From DATKPE01 sp035524335 (GTDB lineage Bacteria; Bacteroidota; Ignavibacteria; UBA10030; SZUA-254), in NCBI GenBank assembly GCA_035524335.1, contig DATKPE010000013.1, forward strand, positions 1-9,406: 9,406 nucleotides of DNA. The letters are read 5' to 3'. Within the stretch, counting starts at the first letter, position 1, and every line of letters begins with the position of its first letter. The notes beneath the pieces are model-generated. The model ran no database searches. It was not told the origin of the DNA and saw only the letters and a list, made by a program, of their open reading frames with translations. Positions 1 to 6,824 of the stretch are shown here, in pieces. The position numbers and the translations under genes are program-made.

Positions 1-326
1 GAAATGCCGCCGCTCCCCGTCACATCGAGCCAGAGACATGAATACTGCCTGCGGGTGGCGTCCCATCCGATGTACACCAGCGCCTCGTAAAGCGCCGCGC
101 CGGTCGAATCCTTCTCGCGCGATACCTCGTGGATCTGCAAATAGCGGTGCTCCAGGACCCACGCCACGTCGACGTCGTGCGTCGTGGTCCCGCCGGCAAT
201 CGTCCCCTGGAGAACCCAGCCGCCCGTCATCCTGTCGAGCAGGGAATCCCGGAACATTCCCGCCTGAGAGCGGGCGCAGACAGGCGCCAGCGCCAGCAAG
301 AACATCAGAAGAGAGATTCGTTTCAT
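1..326 (-). CDS. secreted DUF1579-like protein, N-terminal part only
   Basis: This is an open frame read leftwards from ATG 326-324 to the window edge: 108 complete codons with no stop. The first ~22 residues look like a Sec signal peptide (MKRI, then a Leu/Met/Ala-rich core, then an Ala-Arg-Ser-Gln-Ala region that could hold the cleavage site), so export is likely. The mature part reads GGWVLQGTIAGG, then HDVDVAWVLEHRYLQIHE, then YEALVYIGWD and a Trp-Leu-Asp-Val-Thr-Gly stretch. That spacing of conserved Trp, Gly and Asp resembles DUF1579 proteins, which are lipocalin-like beta-barrels of unknown function. A weak GGAG lies 11 nt before the start. It is transcribed divergently from the zinc-ribbon/rpsU unit. 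The C-terminus is outside the window, so full length and family are unconfirmed. The frame and signal peptide are seen directly; the family is inferred. Confidence 0.72.
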   Translation of the reverse strand, partial: MKRISLLMFLLALAPVCARSQAGMFRDSLLDRMTGGWVLQGTIAGGTTTHDVDVAWVLEHRYLQIHEVSREKDSTGAALYEALVYIGWDATRRQYSCLWLDVTGSGGI

Positions 327-538
327 GCGATCGCGGGCTCCGGAAAGTGGTCGGATGTGAAACTGTCCGGGGTCGATGATGACCGGCCGGAATGACGGGA
401 AGGTACTCATTCTCCCCCATCTTTTCAACGTGCTCCGGCGGTGAAAAGGTCTTATCTGATGAATTTAATGGACTTATGACAGGGATGGACGAAATTGCCC
501 AAAAATGGCCGAAACATTACGTTTTCATGAATAAATCA
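327..538. other. divergent intergenic region, no gene seen
   Basis: About 210 bp lie between the divergent starts, upstream of the rightward promoter. It changes from GC-rich near the leftward gene to AT-rich towards 540. Short ORFs here are antisense to, or overlap, the leftward secreted-protein gene and have no independent support. It contains an 8-bp palindrome CCGGCCGG at 383-390. The leftward gene must have its promoter here, but I found no convincing -35/-10 pair for it. Confidence 0.5.
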
Positions 539-567
539 TTGACTAAGGGGCGATTTTTTCCTATATT
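539..567 (+). promoter_or_regulatory. sigma-70 type promoter of the zinc-ribbon/rpsU unit
   Basis: TTGACT (539-544) and TATATT (562-567) are separated by exactly 17 nt. Each differs from the consensus hexamer at one position. The start of transcription would fall near 573-576, giving a 5' leader of about 125 nt before the ATG at 700. This is a classical sigma-70 form rather than the TTTG/TAnnTTTG form known from Bacteroidia. No operator or alternative sigma site is evident. Confidence 0.72.
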
Positions 568-573
568 ATAACA

Positions 574-699
574 GGGCACGAGATGCATCATTGATACAAT
601 CCTACAATTCTACATTGGGGTTCCTTCGCAGAGGGTGTAGAGCTGTTCTCTCGCATCTCCGGTAATTCACATATCCATTCACTACAATTTGGGTGAGCC
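574..699 (+). promoter_or_regulatory. structured 5' leader candidate
   Basis: The leader can form three nested helices. The outer one is GAGATGC (580-586) with GCATCTC (653-659). The middle one is TTCTACA (608-614) with TGTAGAG (636-642), including one G-U pair. The inner one is TCCT (622-625) with AGGG (632-635), including one U-G pair and closed by a 6-nt loop. The inner and middle helices are adjacent on the 3' side. CTACA occurs twice (602-606 and 610-614), so an alternative pairing with 636-640 exists. It matches no riboswitch class I recognise. The pairing is read by eye and no energy was computed. Confidence 0.35.
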
Positions 700-1092
700 A
701 TGGCTCGGTCGAAATACGCAGAACGGTTCTGCGGCTATTGCAACAAACTGACCAGAATGGAATTCGTGGGGGAGATGGATGGAGTCCCGAACAAAGTCTG
801 GTACCGTTGTGCGCGGTGTCATCACACGTCCCTCATCGATACGGGGGGCCAGAACTCCGCGGCGGCCGACACAAAACCGGAAGCATCGAAAGCAACAGTG
901 TACCAGCCGTGCAATTCGTTCAAGGTGGGAGAGGCAATCTTCCACAGCGAGTGGAACGACGTCGGCAAGGTCGTGAGCAAGATCAAGACCTCCGACGGAG
1001 GGCAGGCGATCGTCGTCTCGTTTGAAAAGCAGGGCGAACGCCGCCTTATCGAAAACCTTAAACCGGAACCGTCGGCAGATGTTCCGGTCTGA
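700..1092 (+). CDS. zinc-ribbon plus Tudor/SH3-like small protein
   Basis: 130 residues in two parts. The N-terminal part (about 8-48) is a four-cysteine zinc ribbon: C11-x2-C14 and C37-x2-C40, followed by two His. After a polar linker (about 50-66) comes a segment (about 67-122) with VGEAIFHSEW, then GKVVSKI, then IVVSFEKQGERRLI. This resembles the small Tudor/SH3-like barrel at the C-terminus of UvrD/PcrA helicases, which binds RNA polymerase in PcrA. A role touching the transcription or translation machinery is therefore plausible but inferred; no enzymatic motif is seen. The start at 700 has only a partial GGTGA before it. The stop lies 32 nt before the rpsU ATG with no terminator between, so the two are probably co-transcribed from the promoter at 539. 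I know no characterised homologue with this two-domain layout. Confidence 0.85.
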   Translation: MARSKYAERFCGYCNKLTRMEFVGEMDGVPNKVWYRCARCHHTSLIDTGGQNSAAADTKPEASKATVYQPCNSFKVGEAIFHSEWNDVGKVVSKIKTSDGGQAIVVSFEKQGERRLIENLKPEPSADVPV

Positions 1093-1109
1093 TTTCGCAA
1101 CAATGACGG

Positions 1110-1117
1110 AAGGAGGT
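1110..1117 (+). promoter_or_regulatory. strong Shine-Dalgarno sequence of rpsU
   Basis: AAGGAGGT, extending to AAGGAGGTGA, lies 7 nt before ATG 1125. It is almost perfectly complementary to the usual 16S 3' end. It decides the start: an in-frame GTG at 1116-1118 lies inside this element and so cannot be the initiator. No other gene here has a comparable site. The others show at most a four- to five-base match such as GGAG, AAAGGG or GGTGA. Confidence 0.9.
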
Positions 1118-1124
1118 GACAGAC

Positions 1125-1319
1125 ATGGTCGGCATCATCATTCAGGAGAATGAAAACATCGATCGCGCGATCCGGAGGTTCAAGAAGAAATACGAGCGGT
1201 CCGGCATCCTGAAGGAAGTGAAGAAGCGAGCCTACTTCACCAAACCGTCCGTCCAGCGCCGCATGAAAAAAATCAAGGCGGTGCGCCGGTCACAGCGTAC
1301 CCTTATGGAAGAAATGTAA
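1125..1319 (+). CDS. rpsU: 30S ribosomal protein bS21
   Basis: 64 residues, the normal bS21 length. It begins MVGIIIQENENIDRAIRRFK, continues KKYERSGILKEVKKRAYFTK and then PSVQRRMKK. This is the classic bS21 pattern: a short beta start, a helix rich in Arg/Lys, and the conserved Phe/Tyr-x-Lys-Pro-Ser segment before a second basic helix. bS21 sits on the small-subunit platform next to the anti-Shine-Dalgarno end of 16S rRNA and helps initiation. The gene is second in a unit with the zinc-ribbon gene and is followed within 25 nt by a strong hairpin. The start is placed at ATG 1125 rather than the longer GTG frame because the Shine-Dalgarno element ends at 1117 and the family begins at this Met. 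Identification is secure. Confidence 0.96.
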   Translation: MVGIIIQENENIDRAIRRFKKKYERSGILKEVKKRAYFTKPSVQRRMKKIKAVRRSQRTLMEEM

Positions 1320-1342
1320 CTCTTCCCCGGGAACAGAAACGC

Positions 1343-1368
1343 CAAAGGGTCGGATTTCCGACCCTTTG
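1343..1368. terminator. bidirectional terminator hairpin between convergent units
   Basis: A perfect 11-bp stem, CAAAGGGTCGG (1343-1353) with CCGACCCTTTG (1358-1368), closes a 4-nt loop. It lies in the 78-bp gap between the rpsU stop (1319) and the stop of the leftward YfhO gene (1398). T-runs are short on both sides (TTTT at 1372-1375 on the plus strand, TTT on the minus strand). It is therefore a good stem with a modest tail that could serve both directions. Confidence 0.75.
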
Positions 1369-1397
1369 CCATTTTCAGCCCGTCCCCCTCTTCCCTG

Positions 1398-3839
1398 CTA
1401 CGCCGGCGTTCCGGCTTCTCCCCCGCTTCCGTTCTTCTTCCTGCGGGCGGCATAGGTCATGACGCCTCCCGCCGCCATCAGGAGCACCGTCAACCCCCAG
1501 GATATGTTCGTCATCGCAAATCCCTTCGCATAGGCGGGCGGATCGAACCGGAACACGATCTCATGCCCCCCGGCCGGGACAACCACCGACCGCAGGATAT
1601 GGTTCGTCTTGTAGATCTCCGTCTCCCGGCCGTCGATCGCCGCGGTCCAGCCCGCGGGATAATAAATTTCGCTCAGCACCATCAGCGCCTCCCGCGGCGT
1701 CTCGGCATGGAGGACGATTTCACGGGAGGAGTACTTCACGATCTGCACCGGTCCGGCGCCGGTATGGCCCGGCCGGACCGGCACGCTCTTCTCCACAATG
1801 GCCGTCGTCGCCGGGTTGAATCCGGGCGAGTTCAGGATCGAGAACGTCTGCGCCATGGAGGCCGTGAGAATGGTGCTGTCGACAAACCATGCCCTCGGCA
1901 GGGCTCCCGGGTTCGCCTGCACCACCGTGTGAACCGACCCGTCCTGCCCTTCCTGCTGTCCCACCAGATACCGGACATTCAGCATGTTGAATGCCGCCAT
2001 CGTCCCGCGCGAAAAACAGGAATCGCGCACGTCCTGGTAGATCTTCAGCTTCGCCGGGCAATAGCCCTCCACCGACTGGAGGTGGTGATACATCATGAAA
2101 TTCTCGCCGTCCATTTGTCCCGCGGGAAACACCCGGAAGACCTCTTTCTCCGACTGGGCCTGGAGCTGTGCGATCGTCGCGTCGCTCCGGAAATGTTCCG
2201 TGACCGTCGACGCCGGCTGGGGATTGATGTACTTCTGGTCCAGCACCCAGAGATCCAGGATCGTGAGAGCGACGAGACCCGCGGTCAGCACCGACGGCGC
2301 CACCTTGCGCCGCAGGGCCGCGATCACAAGACCGATCGCCGCGCATCCGATCACCGAGACCCATATGTATCCCTGCCAGAAAATCTGAAACCGGACTGTC
2401 CTGAGCTGTTCCGCGGCCCGCGACGATTCCCCCTCCTTCTGGAAGAGAAACCCCGAGAGGATGCTCTCCGCAACCCCGTTCAGCACCAGCCCGAGGAGAA
2501 ACAGGCCGGCAATGACCGCCAGTACCACCGTCAGCCTCTTCCGCAGGACCGCCGCATCCCCCTCCTTCCGGCCGAGAAGCTCCGAAAGAAAGGTGTATCC
2601 GCTGGCGGCGAGAATGCCGAACACCACCGGCATCAGGTGAAGCACCATCACCGGCGTGCGGAACTGCTTGAAGTGCGGGACGAAGTTGAACATGAGATTG
2701 AAGATCACCGGAAGATGCTTGCCGAACGACATGAAAAGCATGAGGACCGCCAGCACGATGAGGTACCAGACGAACCGGGTCCGTTTGTACGAAAGCCCCA
2801 GGATGCCGAGGAAGAGCGGGACCACCCCGACCGTGACGGTGGAATTCGTGAACGGCATCCAGCCCCAGTACTGGTCGATCTTGTCGCCGAAGAAGCTGAG
2901 TCCGAAGAAGGAGGGGTTGATGTAATTCAGCATCTCGAACGGGTGGAACGACCAGTTCGTGGCATACGAGTAATCGAGACCGCTCCCTCCCGCCACGCCG
3001 CCGCTCCCGCGGATGGAATATTCGGCGTATTCGTTGACCGGAAAGTAGTGATAGGCGTACATGCCGAAGCCGATCCCCAGCGCCAGGACGAAGAGAATCG
3101 CTTTTTTCGGAATCGCTCCGGGCTGCTGCCGGATATCGAGCACCAGTTCATACACAAAATAGAGCCCGATCGCCATCAGACCGTAGAAGGCAATCTGCGG
3201 ATGGCGGTTGAGCAGTAGGGTTCCCGTGATGAGCGCGAGAATGCCGCACCAGAGAAGCGACCGGTGCTCGAAGAGCTTGACCACGGCGAAGAGAAGCCAT
3301 GGAATAATGCTCAGCACGATGAGTTTCGATCCGTGCCCCGTTTCGGGCAGGCCGACGGCATACGGGTTCAGCATCATCGTGACGGCGGCCAGGAACGAGG
3401 CTCCCTTGGAAAACCGGAAATGCCGCGCGAGATAGAACATCCCGATCCCCATCATGAGGAACGGCAGGATCATCCAGTGCATCTGGGCGTTGAAAAAAAG
3501 CACCTTCGAGACCGGCACAAGAATCCCGCTGTAAAAGTAGTCGACCTGCCGGGGAAGGATCATCGAGCCGAAGAGCGGCATGCCGCCGAAGATGTACGGG
3601 ATCCAGAGCGGTTCGACGTGCTCCGTTTCGGAGATATGCGTGATCGCCCTGTTCCAGGCCTCCGCCGCGGCGGTGTCGGCGCCGGACGAGAAGACGAGAT
3701 CCTTGAAGATGATTTCGTTGAACAAAAGAAGCAGGAGGACGTACATGAGTCCGATAAGGAGTGCGTCCTGCCGGACGGGCGAAAGCCTGTCGAACCAGCT
3801 CTCCGTCGCCGCCGTTCCCGCCTGTCGTTGTTTCGCCAT
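1398..3839 (-). CDS. YfhO-family multi-pass membrane protein (GT-C-like)
   Basis: 813 residues. Hydrophobic segments lie at about 27-45, 121-137, 148-165, 172-190, 197-210, 215-234, 247-263, 334-350, 356-372, 397-416, 436-454, 488-508 and 514-534, then one last segment at 779-797 with a basic tail. Residues ~535-778 form a large soluble, presumably extracytoplasmic domain. It ends in the family's typical stretch: EIYYPAGWTAAIDG (724-737), then NHILRSVVVPAGGHEIVF. An acidic Asp55 sits in the first outer loop, as expected for GT-C enzymes. In Firmicutes, YfhO homologues are tied to lipoteichoic-acid glycosylation. Here the role is inferred as sugar transfer to a lipid- or surface-linked acceptor outside the membrane. 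It is the last gene of the leftward glycan operon, 35 bp after the GT4 gene, with AAAGGG before its ATG. The terminator at 1343-1368 follows. Substrate unknown. Confidence 0.9.
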   Translation of the reverse strand: MAKQRQAGTAATESWFDRLSPVRQDALLIGLMYVLLLLLFNEIIFKDLVFSSGADTAAAEAWNRAITHISETEHVEPLWIPYIFGGMPLFGSMILPRQVDYFYSGILVPVSKVLFFNAQMHWMILPFLMMGIGMFYLARHFRFSKGASFLAAVTMMLNPYAVGLPETGHGSKLIVLSIIPWLLFAVVKLFEHRSLLWCGILALITGTLLLNRHPQIAFYGLMAIGLYFVYELVLDIRQQPGAIPKKAILFVLALGIGFGMYAYHYFPVNEYAEYSIRGSGGVAGGSGLDYSYATNWSFHPFEMLNYINPSFFGLSFFGDKIDQYWGWMPFTNSTVTVGVVPLFLGILGLSYKRTRFVWYLIVLAVLMLFMSFGKHLPVIFNLMFNFVPHFKQFRTPVMVLHLMPVVFGILAASGYTFLSELLGRKEGDAAVLRKRLTVVLAVIAGLFLLGLVLNGVAESILSGFLFQKEGESSRAAEQLRTVRFQIFWQGYIWVSVIGCAAIGLVIAALRRKVAPSVLTAGLVALTILDLWVLDQKYINPQPASTVTEHFRSDATIAQLQAQSEKEVFRVFPAGQMDGENFMMYHHLQSVEGYCPAKLKIYQDVRDSCFSRGTMAAFNMLNVRYLVGQQEGQDGSVHTVVQANPGALPRAWFVDSTILTASMAQTFSILNSPGFNPATTAIVEKSVPVRPGHTGAGPVQIVKYSSREIVLHAETPREALMVLSEIYYPAGWTAAIDGRETEIYKTNHILRSVVVPAGGHEIVFRFDPPAYAKGFAMTNISWGLTVLLMAAGGVMTYAARRKKNGSGGEAGTPA

Positions 3840-3874
3840 GTGAACCCTTTCGGTTGAAATCGGTATCCGCCGCC

Positions 3875-5113
3875 TCAGCGCGCTCCGCTTCCGGCGGCCT
3901 CCTGATAAATGCGCTCCAGCTCCCCGGCCACGCGCTCCCAGGAATAGTATTTCCGGACGAGCGCGGCGCCCCCGGCGCCCGTTGTGGCTGCCGCGGCCGG
4001 GTCGGCGAGCAGTCTGCAGACCTGCGCGGCGACCGCACCGGCCGTATCGCCCGCGGGAAGATTTTCCGGCGAACGGCCTTCGATCCCCTCCAGCCCGATT
4101 CCCGTCGTCACGACCGGTATCCCGTAGGCCATCGCGTGCAGAATTTTCATCTTGATCCCGCCCCCGAACCTCAGCGGCGCGACGAGCACCGACGCCCGGC
4201 GGTAATACGCGGCCAGATCGTCGACGAATCCGGTCACCCGGATCCGCGGATCGTCCGCGGCCGCCCGGTGCACGCTCCGGGGCGGGTCTGCGCCGATAAT
4301 ATACAAATTAGTTTCCGGAAACCTCTTCGCGATCAGCGGAAAAATATCCTTCACCAGCCATGCCGCCGCGTCGGCGTTCGGGGCATGGGAAAAGGAGCCG
4401 ACGAAGAGAAGCGTGAACGGCTCACGGACCGCCGCGGAGCTCCCCGGCTCCGGGAGATCGACTCCTCTCGGAAGGTACCGGGCCTTCGTGCCGGGAATGA
4501 TCCGCCGGACAAGAGCCGTGTCCTGCTCGGTGACGCAGATGAATGCGCTGAACTCCCGGGCTGTCCGTTTCTCGTACGACGCCCACCGGCACCACTCGAG
4601 GAAGGCCGCCAGCTTCGCCGGGCCCGGACGCCGGCGGCGGTAATTGCGGTATGCCGGCCGGAAGGTGAAATCGTGTTCATGGAGAACCCGGGGAACGCCG
4701 CGCGCCGCGCCGGCGTAACTCCCCATCTGTGCCATCTCGAACTCCGCAACGTCGAACTTCCCGGCGGAGGTCAGCCGGCGGATGAGCCGTCGCATTTCGC
4801 GGCTCCGGTATTTGCCGGCAAAATACGGCTCCCATCGCACCAGACTCCCGAGAAACTGCCAGATCCTGACGGCGGCGAGCGACGCACGGGAAAGGCCGGC
4901 GAGACCGTGCCCCTTCTCCCGGCCGACGAGATGCACCGTGATCGGAAGCCGTTCCAGATCCCCGGCCAGCGTCCGCTCGCGCGCGTCGCAGAAGCTGACG
5001 AGGGTGACGGCGTGCCGGGCCGCCATCTGTCGGAGCATGCCGTAGACCATGACGCCCGTTCCGTGGCCCGAGCGCGGATGGGGAAGATAGGGGGTGACCA
5101 GGAGAATGTTCAT
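3875..5113 (-). CDS. GT4-type glycosyltransferase (GT-B fold)
   Basis: 412 residues, the usual length. The N-terminal domain opens with MNILLVTPYLPHPRSGHGTG, the GT-B start with a Gly-rich acceptor loop. It contains HEHDFTFR (145-152) and a linker near 215-231. The C-terminal nucleotide-sugar domain has LLFVGSFSHAPNADA (235-249), YIIGADPP, VTGFVDDLAAYYRRASVLVAPL and FGGGIKMKILHAMAYG (316-331) followed by PVVTT. This last stretch is the signature of the GGG-x-K-x-K subgroup, but the glutamate normal in Leu-Glu-Ala-Met is His326. It probably transfers a sugar from a nucleotide donor to a lipid-linked or growing glycan at the cytoplasmic membrane face. The start ATG overlaps the stop of the upstream GT2 gene by 4 bp (ATGA), so translation is probably coupled. 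Donor and acceptor cannot be assigned. Confidence 0.92.
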   Translation of the reverse strand: MNILLVTPYLPHPRSGHGTGVMVYGMLRQMAARHAVTLVSFCDARERTLAGDLERLPITVHLVGREKGHGLAGLSRASLAAVRIWQFLGSLVRWEPYFAGKYRSREMRRLIRRLTSAGKFDVAEFEMAQMGSYAGAARGVPRVLHEHDFTFRPAYRNYRRRRPGPAKLAAFLEWCRWASYEKRTAREFSAFICVTEQDTALVRRIIPGTKARYLPRGVDLPEPGSSAAVREPFTLLFVGSFSHAPNADAAAWLVKDIFPLIAKRFPETNLYIIGADPPRSVHRAAADDPRIRVTGFVDDLAAYYRRASVLVAPLRFGGGIKMKILHAMAYGIPVVTTGIGLEGIEGRSPENLPAGDTAGAVAAQVCRLLADPAAAATTGAGGAALVRKYYSWERVAGELERIYQEAAGSGAR

Positions 5114-6000
5114 TGCCGGTCGGTCCTCTTTCCCGCCTGGGCCGGGTCGAGATAGATCTTCCGCACCATGACCGCGTACACGCGCAGGATCGTGAGCGGC
5201 GCGGAGAACGGAAAATAGGTGAACCAGAAGCGGAACATGTTATAAACGCAGTAGGTGCTTTTCCTGTTGAAGAGGAGGTAGAGAAGTTTGAATCTGTACC
5301 GGCCGATATTCCGCATCACCACGGGAGATTCGGTGTAGTCGTGCCAGACGACGGCGGCGGGATTGCTGATCAGCGTGTACCCCTTCCGCTTTGCGCGGTA
5401 GGCGTATTCCAGGTCGGCGTAATAGGTCTGATACCGTTCGTCCCAGAATCCGTTGCCGCGGATCAGGTCGGCCGGGTAAAACTGACCCGAACCGTCGAGG
5501 AAATCGACCTCGAATTCCTTCTCGAAGAGTCCCTTTGTGTCCTCCTCGTTCTTGCCGACCCAGGTGATGCCCTTGCCGATGATCCGCCGGGTGATGAAGC
5601 CGCCCACGCCCCAGATGACCTTGTTCGAGCCGAGCTTGTACGATTTCACCCCGAGCATCGCTCCCGGGTGGCGCCCGGCGCATTCGACCTGCCGGGTCAG
5701 GATTTCCGGCGGCGGGTAGTTGTCGTCGTTGAAGACGGTGGCAAAAGCAAAGCCATGATCGAGAGCGTAGCGGAGACCGAGGTTACAGCTCCCCGCGAAC
5801 CAGAGGTTCCCGTCGCCGGAGAGCTGGACGACCTCCGGATATTCGGTGCGGAGCATCTCCCCGGTCCCGTCCGAGCACCCGTCGTTGACGACGATGACGG
5901 TGAACGGTTCGTACTGAACCCTGCGCCAGTGGTCGAGCGCAGTCCGGAGCCGCGCCCTGTTGTTGAATGTTGGAATGATGACGGCGATCGGGGGCTGCAT
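5110..6000 (-). CDS. GT2 family glycosyltransferase (GT-A fold)
   Basis: 296 residues. It starts MQPPIAVIIPTFNNRARL, typical of GT2. The donor-binding Asp40 is in VNDGCSDGT (39-47), GNLWFAGSCN (64-73) follows, and the metal-binding acidic motif is NDD at 91-93. The acceptor region holds GNGFWDERY (182-190) and YYADLEYAYRAKRKGY (193-208), and His220 follows in VVWHDY. This layout resembles rhamnosyl- and related GT2 transferases of O-antigen and capsule clusters. A hydrophobic, aromatic-rich tail (about 236-280) suggests membrane attachment. The frame stays open for 301 more codons upstream, but that part is an out-of-phase shadow of the next gene. The Met immediately before the GT2 motif is the right start, 20 bp after the upstream stop. 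No clear Shine-Dalgarno sequence precedes it. The sugar specificity is unknown. Confidence 0.92.
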   Translation of the reverse strand: MQPPIAVIIPTFNNRARLRTALDHWRRVQYEPFTVIVVNDGCSDGTGEMLRTEYPEVVQLSGDGNLWFAGSCNLGLRYALDHGFAFATVFNDDNYPPPEILTRQVECAGRHPGAMLGVKSYKLGSNKVIWGVGGFITRRIIGKGITWVGKNEEDTKGLFEKEFEVDFLDGSGQFYPADLIRGNGFWDERYQTYYADLEYAYRAKRKGYTLISNPAAVVWHDYTESPVVMRNIGRYRFKLLYLLFNRKSTYCVYNMFRFWFTYFPFSAPLTILRVYAVMVRKIYLDPAQAGKRTDRQ

Positions 6001-6020
6001 GGGAAGAGTCCGGCCGGAGG

Positions 6021-6824
6021 CTATCTGCCCGTACCCGGCGGAGAAGCGGAGGCGGCGCCCGCCGAGCGAAGAAACGCGGAAACGGTCGCGGCCGAGGCCG
6101 GAACCTTGTAATACGCCGCGATTTTCGAGATCGCGACCTCGTATCGCTCCGCCCGCGGAGTTCCTGCGGCATAGCGCACGGTGTACGACGGGATCTGCGC
6201 GGCAATGTCCCTGAGCGGGACGCATCCCTCGCCGCAGACGTTGAAGAGCTCGTTGCGGACGCCGGCGGTGAGAAGCGCGTCGAGCGCCTCGCCGGCCGCG
6301 ACGGTCGGCAGATACTGATAGGCGGAATCGACCGACACACGGAGCGGCTCGCCGTGCAGGATGTCGTAGACCGGATTTTTCTTCAGCCCCGGTCCGACGA
6401 AACCGCCGAACCGGAGGATGAGCCAGCGGGGGGCATAGCGGCGGACGCACTGTTCCGCGAGATACTTGTGAAAGCCGTAGAGGGAAAGCCGTTCGGGGTC
6501 GATCCGCGCGTCTTCCCGCGTCGTCTCCGGCGAACTGCAGTCGGGATAGACGTCGACACTGGAGCAGTGGACGTAGAGATCGGCGGGAAAATCGAGAAGC
6601 GACCGCTGGACCGAGACGACGGATGCGAGGAATTCCTCCCGTGGTTCCTGGGCCGCGAGAAATTTTTTCGAATTGCCGTTGGCGTTGATAACGACGTCGA
6701 ACCGCGTTGTGCGGAGCGCGTCGTAGTTGTCCCGCGTGATGACGTTGCAGTGGTGGCGGCGTTCGAGCGCCCGCCGTATGCCCGATCCGACGAAGCCGTT
6801 GCCGCCGATGATGCCGATCTTCAC
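6021..6824 (-). CDS. NAD(P)-dependent sugar epimerase/dehydratase, SDR family
   Basis: 267 residues with a Rossmann N-terminus: IIGGNGFVGSG (5-15) carries the GxxGxxG dinucleotide motif, and the strand-2 end has Thr-Arg rather than Asp, which may favour NADP. The catalytic elements are SSVDVYPD (88-95, Ser88/Ser89) and Tyr116-x3-Lys120 in YGFHK. Later conserved pieces are LILRFGGFVGPG and NELFNVCGEG. It is shorter than usual for extended SDRs (300-350), with a reduced C-terminal substrate domain and a low-complexity Ala/Ser/Pro tail. The start is GTG at 6824, overlapping the previous stop by 4 bp (GTGA), with GGAG 7 nt upstream. Context suggests it alters a nucleotide-activated sugar for this operon. 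The exact reaction (epimerase, reductase or dehydratase) cannot be read from the sequence. Confidence 0.88.
   Translation of the reverse strand: MKIGIIGGNGFVGSGIRRALERRHHCNVITRDNYDALRTTRFDVVINANGNSKKFLAAQEPREEFLASVVSVQRSLLDFPADLYVHCSSVDVYPDCSSPETTREDARIDPERLSLYGFHKYLAEQCVRRYAPRWLILRFGGFVGPGLKKNPVYDILHGEPLRVSVDSAYQYLPTVAAGEALDALLTAGVRNELFNVCGEGCVPLRDIAAQIPSYTVRYAAGTPRAERYEVAISKIAAYYKVPASAATVSAFLRSAGAASASPPGTGR

Noticed and set aside
38..395. Plus-strand ORFs of 113 and 88 codons
   Set aside because: They are antisense to the secreted-protein fragment, which has a signal peptide and a family-like sequence.
327..480. Promoter for the leftward secreted-protein gene
   Set aside because: A TTGAAA on the minus strand near 426-431 has only TACCTT at the right distance, too poor to claim.
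1116..1124. GTG start three codons upstream in rpsU
   Set aside because: It lies inside the Shine-Dalgarno element and the family begins at the next Met.
1563..3218. 551-codon ORF on the plus strand
   Set aside because: It is fully antisense to the YfhO gene, whose protein has clear family features. Its own product is a His/Arg/Asp-rich composition typical of reverse-frame reading in GC-rich DNA.
3761..5155. 464-codon ORF on the plus strand
   Set aside because: It is antisense to the GT4 gene, with a low-complexity Arg/Pro/Ala product and no recognisable domain.
5113..6111. 332-codon ORF on the plus strand
   Set aside because: It is antisense to the GT2 gene and a shadow of its codon bias.
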